Of a stretch of DNA of 12,011 nucleotides, positions 11,897 through 12,011 are shown piece by piece. The first letter of the stretch is position 1. Every line of letters begins with the position of its first letter. The stretch is from an uncultured Muribaculaceae bacterium (lineage in GTDB: Bacteria > Bacteroidota > Bacteroidia > Bacteroidales > Muribaculaceae). The notes under the pieces were generated by a model, which did not search any database, was not told the origin of the DNA, and worked only from the letters and a program-made list of their open reading frames with translations. The stretch is taken from the NCBI GenBank assembly GCA_910584125.1, contig CAJTXU010000050.1:1-12011 (forward strand), written 5' to 3'. Both the position numbers and the translations under genes were made by a program.

Positions 11897-11921
11897 TATT
11901 TCAAGATATTTTTGTAACTTT
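11866..11921. repeat. Near-perfect 25-bp inverted repeat
   Basis: The arms 11866-11890 and 11897-11921 are complementary over 25 bases with one mismatch, around the 6-base centre CGCAAT. Each arm has AAAGTTACAAAAATAT at its outer side. The left arm contains the -7 box of the minus-strand promoter; the mirror box on the plus strand is TAACTTTT, one base off. It may be a large operator, a cruciform or an element end. The remainder of the window (11922-12011) has T runs and GTTAAAGTAAGTTAA but no gene that I can support. Confidence 0.85.
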
Positions 11922-12011
11922 TTTTATGCGGGCAGTTTTTTTTGCACGCCCCCGCGCGCGGATGGTTAAAGTAAGTTAAAAATCGGGGTCAGCGGCCAAA
12001 AATGGTGCCAA

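Overview
The window looks like a chromosome segment from a Bacteroidales bacterium, probably Muribaculaceae or a close relative (inferred, not proven by any single marker). The reasons are the protein families (paired HU/IHF proteins, a YbdG-type channel, a Bacteroidetes-style tyrosine-recombinase N-terminus), starts that mostly lack a Shine-Dalgarno sequence, and seven intergenic promoters with the Bacteroidota -7 box TAnnTTTG, six of them paired with a TTTG or near-TTTG -33 box 19-21 bp upstream.

Left edge (1-440): a 61-codon remnant of an integrase N-terminus, then about 130 bp with repeated GTTGAYAACCAGAT motifs, then a tRNA-Cys(GCA) with its own promoter and terminator. This resembles the decayed edge of an element that used the tRNA gene as an integration site.

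Core, minus strand (582-3841): an HU-transmembrane-LysM protein, an HU/IHF-family protein directly upstream of it, a secreted M23/LysM peptidoglycan hydrolase and nucleoside diphosphate kinase. The first gene is the most unusual: one chain carries a DNA-binding domain, a very acidic linker, one membrane helix and a peptidoglycan-binding-type domain, so it could connect nucleoid and cell wall. A rho-independent terminator separates the hydrolase from the HU pair.

Core, plus strand (4266-5723): a YbdG/MscM-type mechanosensitive channel, preceded by about 350 bp of gene-free DNA containing dyads and followed by a TTTAGGG-type heptamer array.

Core, minus strand (5831-9543): a tight operon of an NupG-like nucleoside transporter, rsmE (16S rRNA m3U1498 methyltransferase) and kdsA (KDO-8-phosphate synthase, metal-dependent type), with a Crp/Fnr-family regulator upstream. 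The regulator has its own promoter followed by a 27-bp palindrome. A GNAT acetyltransferase (9748-10236) is divergent from it.

Right edge (10237-12011): an accessory segment with a tandem 24-bp duplication, the C-terminal remnant of a phage terminase large subunit, a hicA-hicB toxin-antitoxin operon with a palindromic operator, an intercistronic hairpin and a possible internal antitoxin promoter, then a convergent small ribbon-helix-helix-like gene. That last gene has a long leader with a possible 22-codon ORF, transcribed from a promoter embedded in a near-perfect 25-bp inverted repeat. The known genes are mostly housekeeping; the less ordinary content is the membrane HU protein and the mobile-element scars and regulatory architecture at the two edges.
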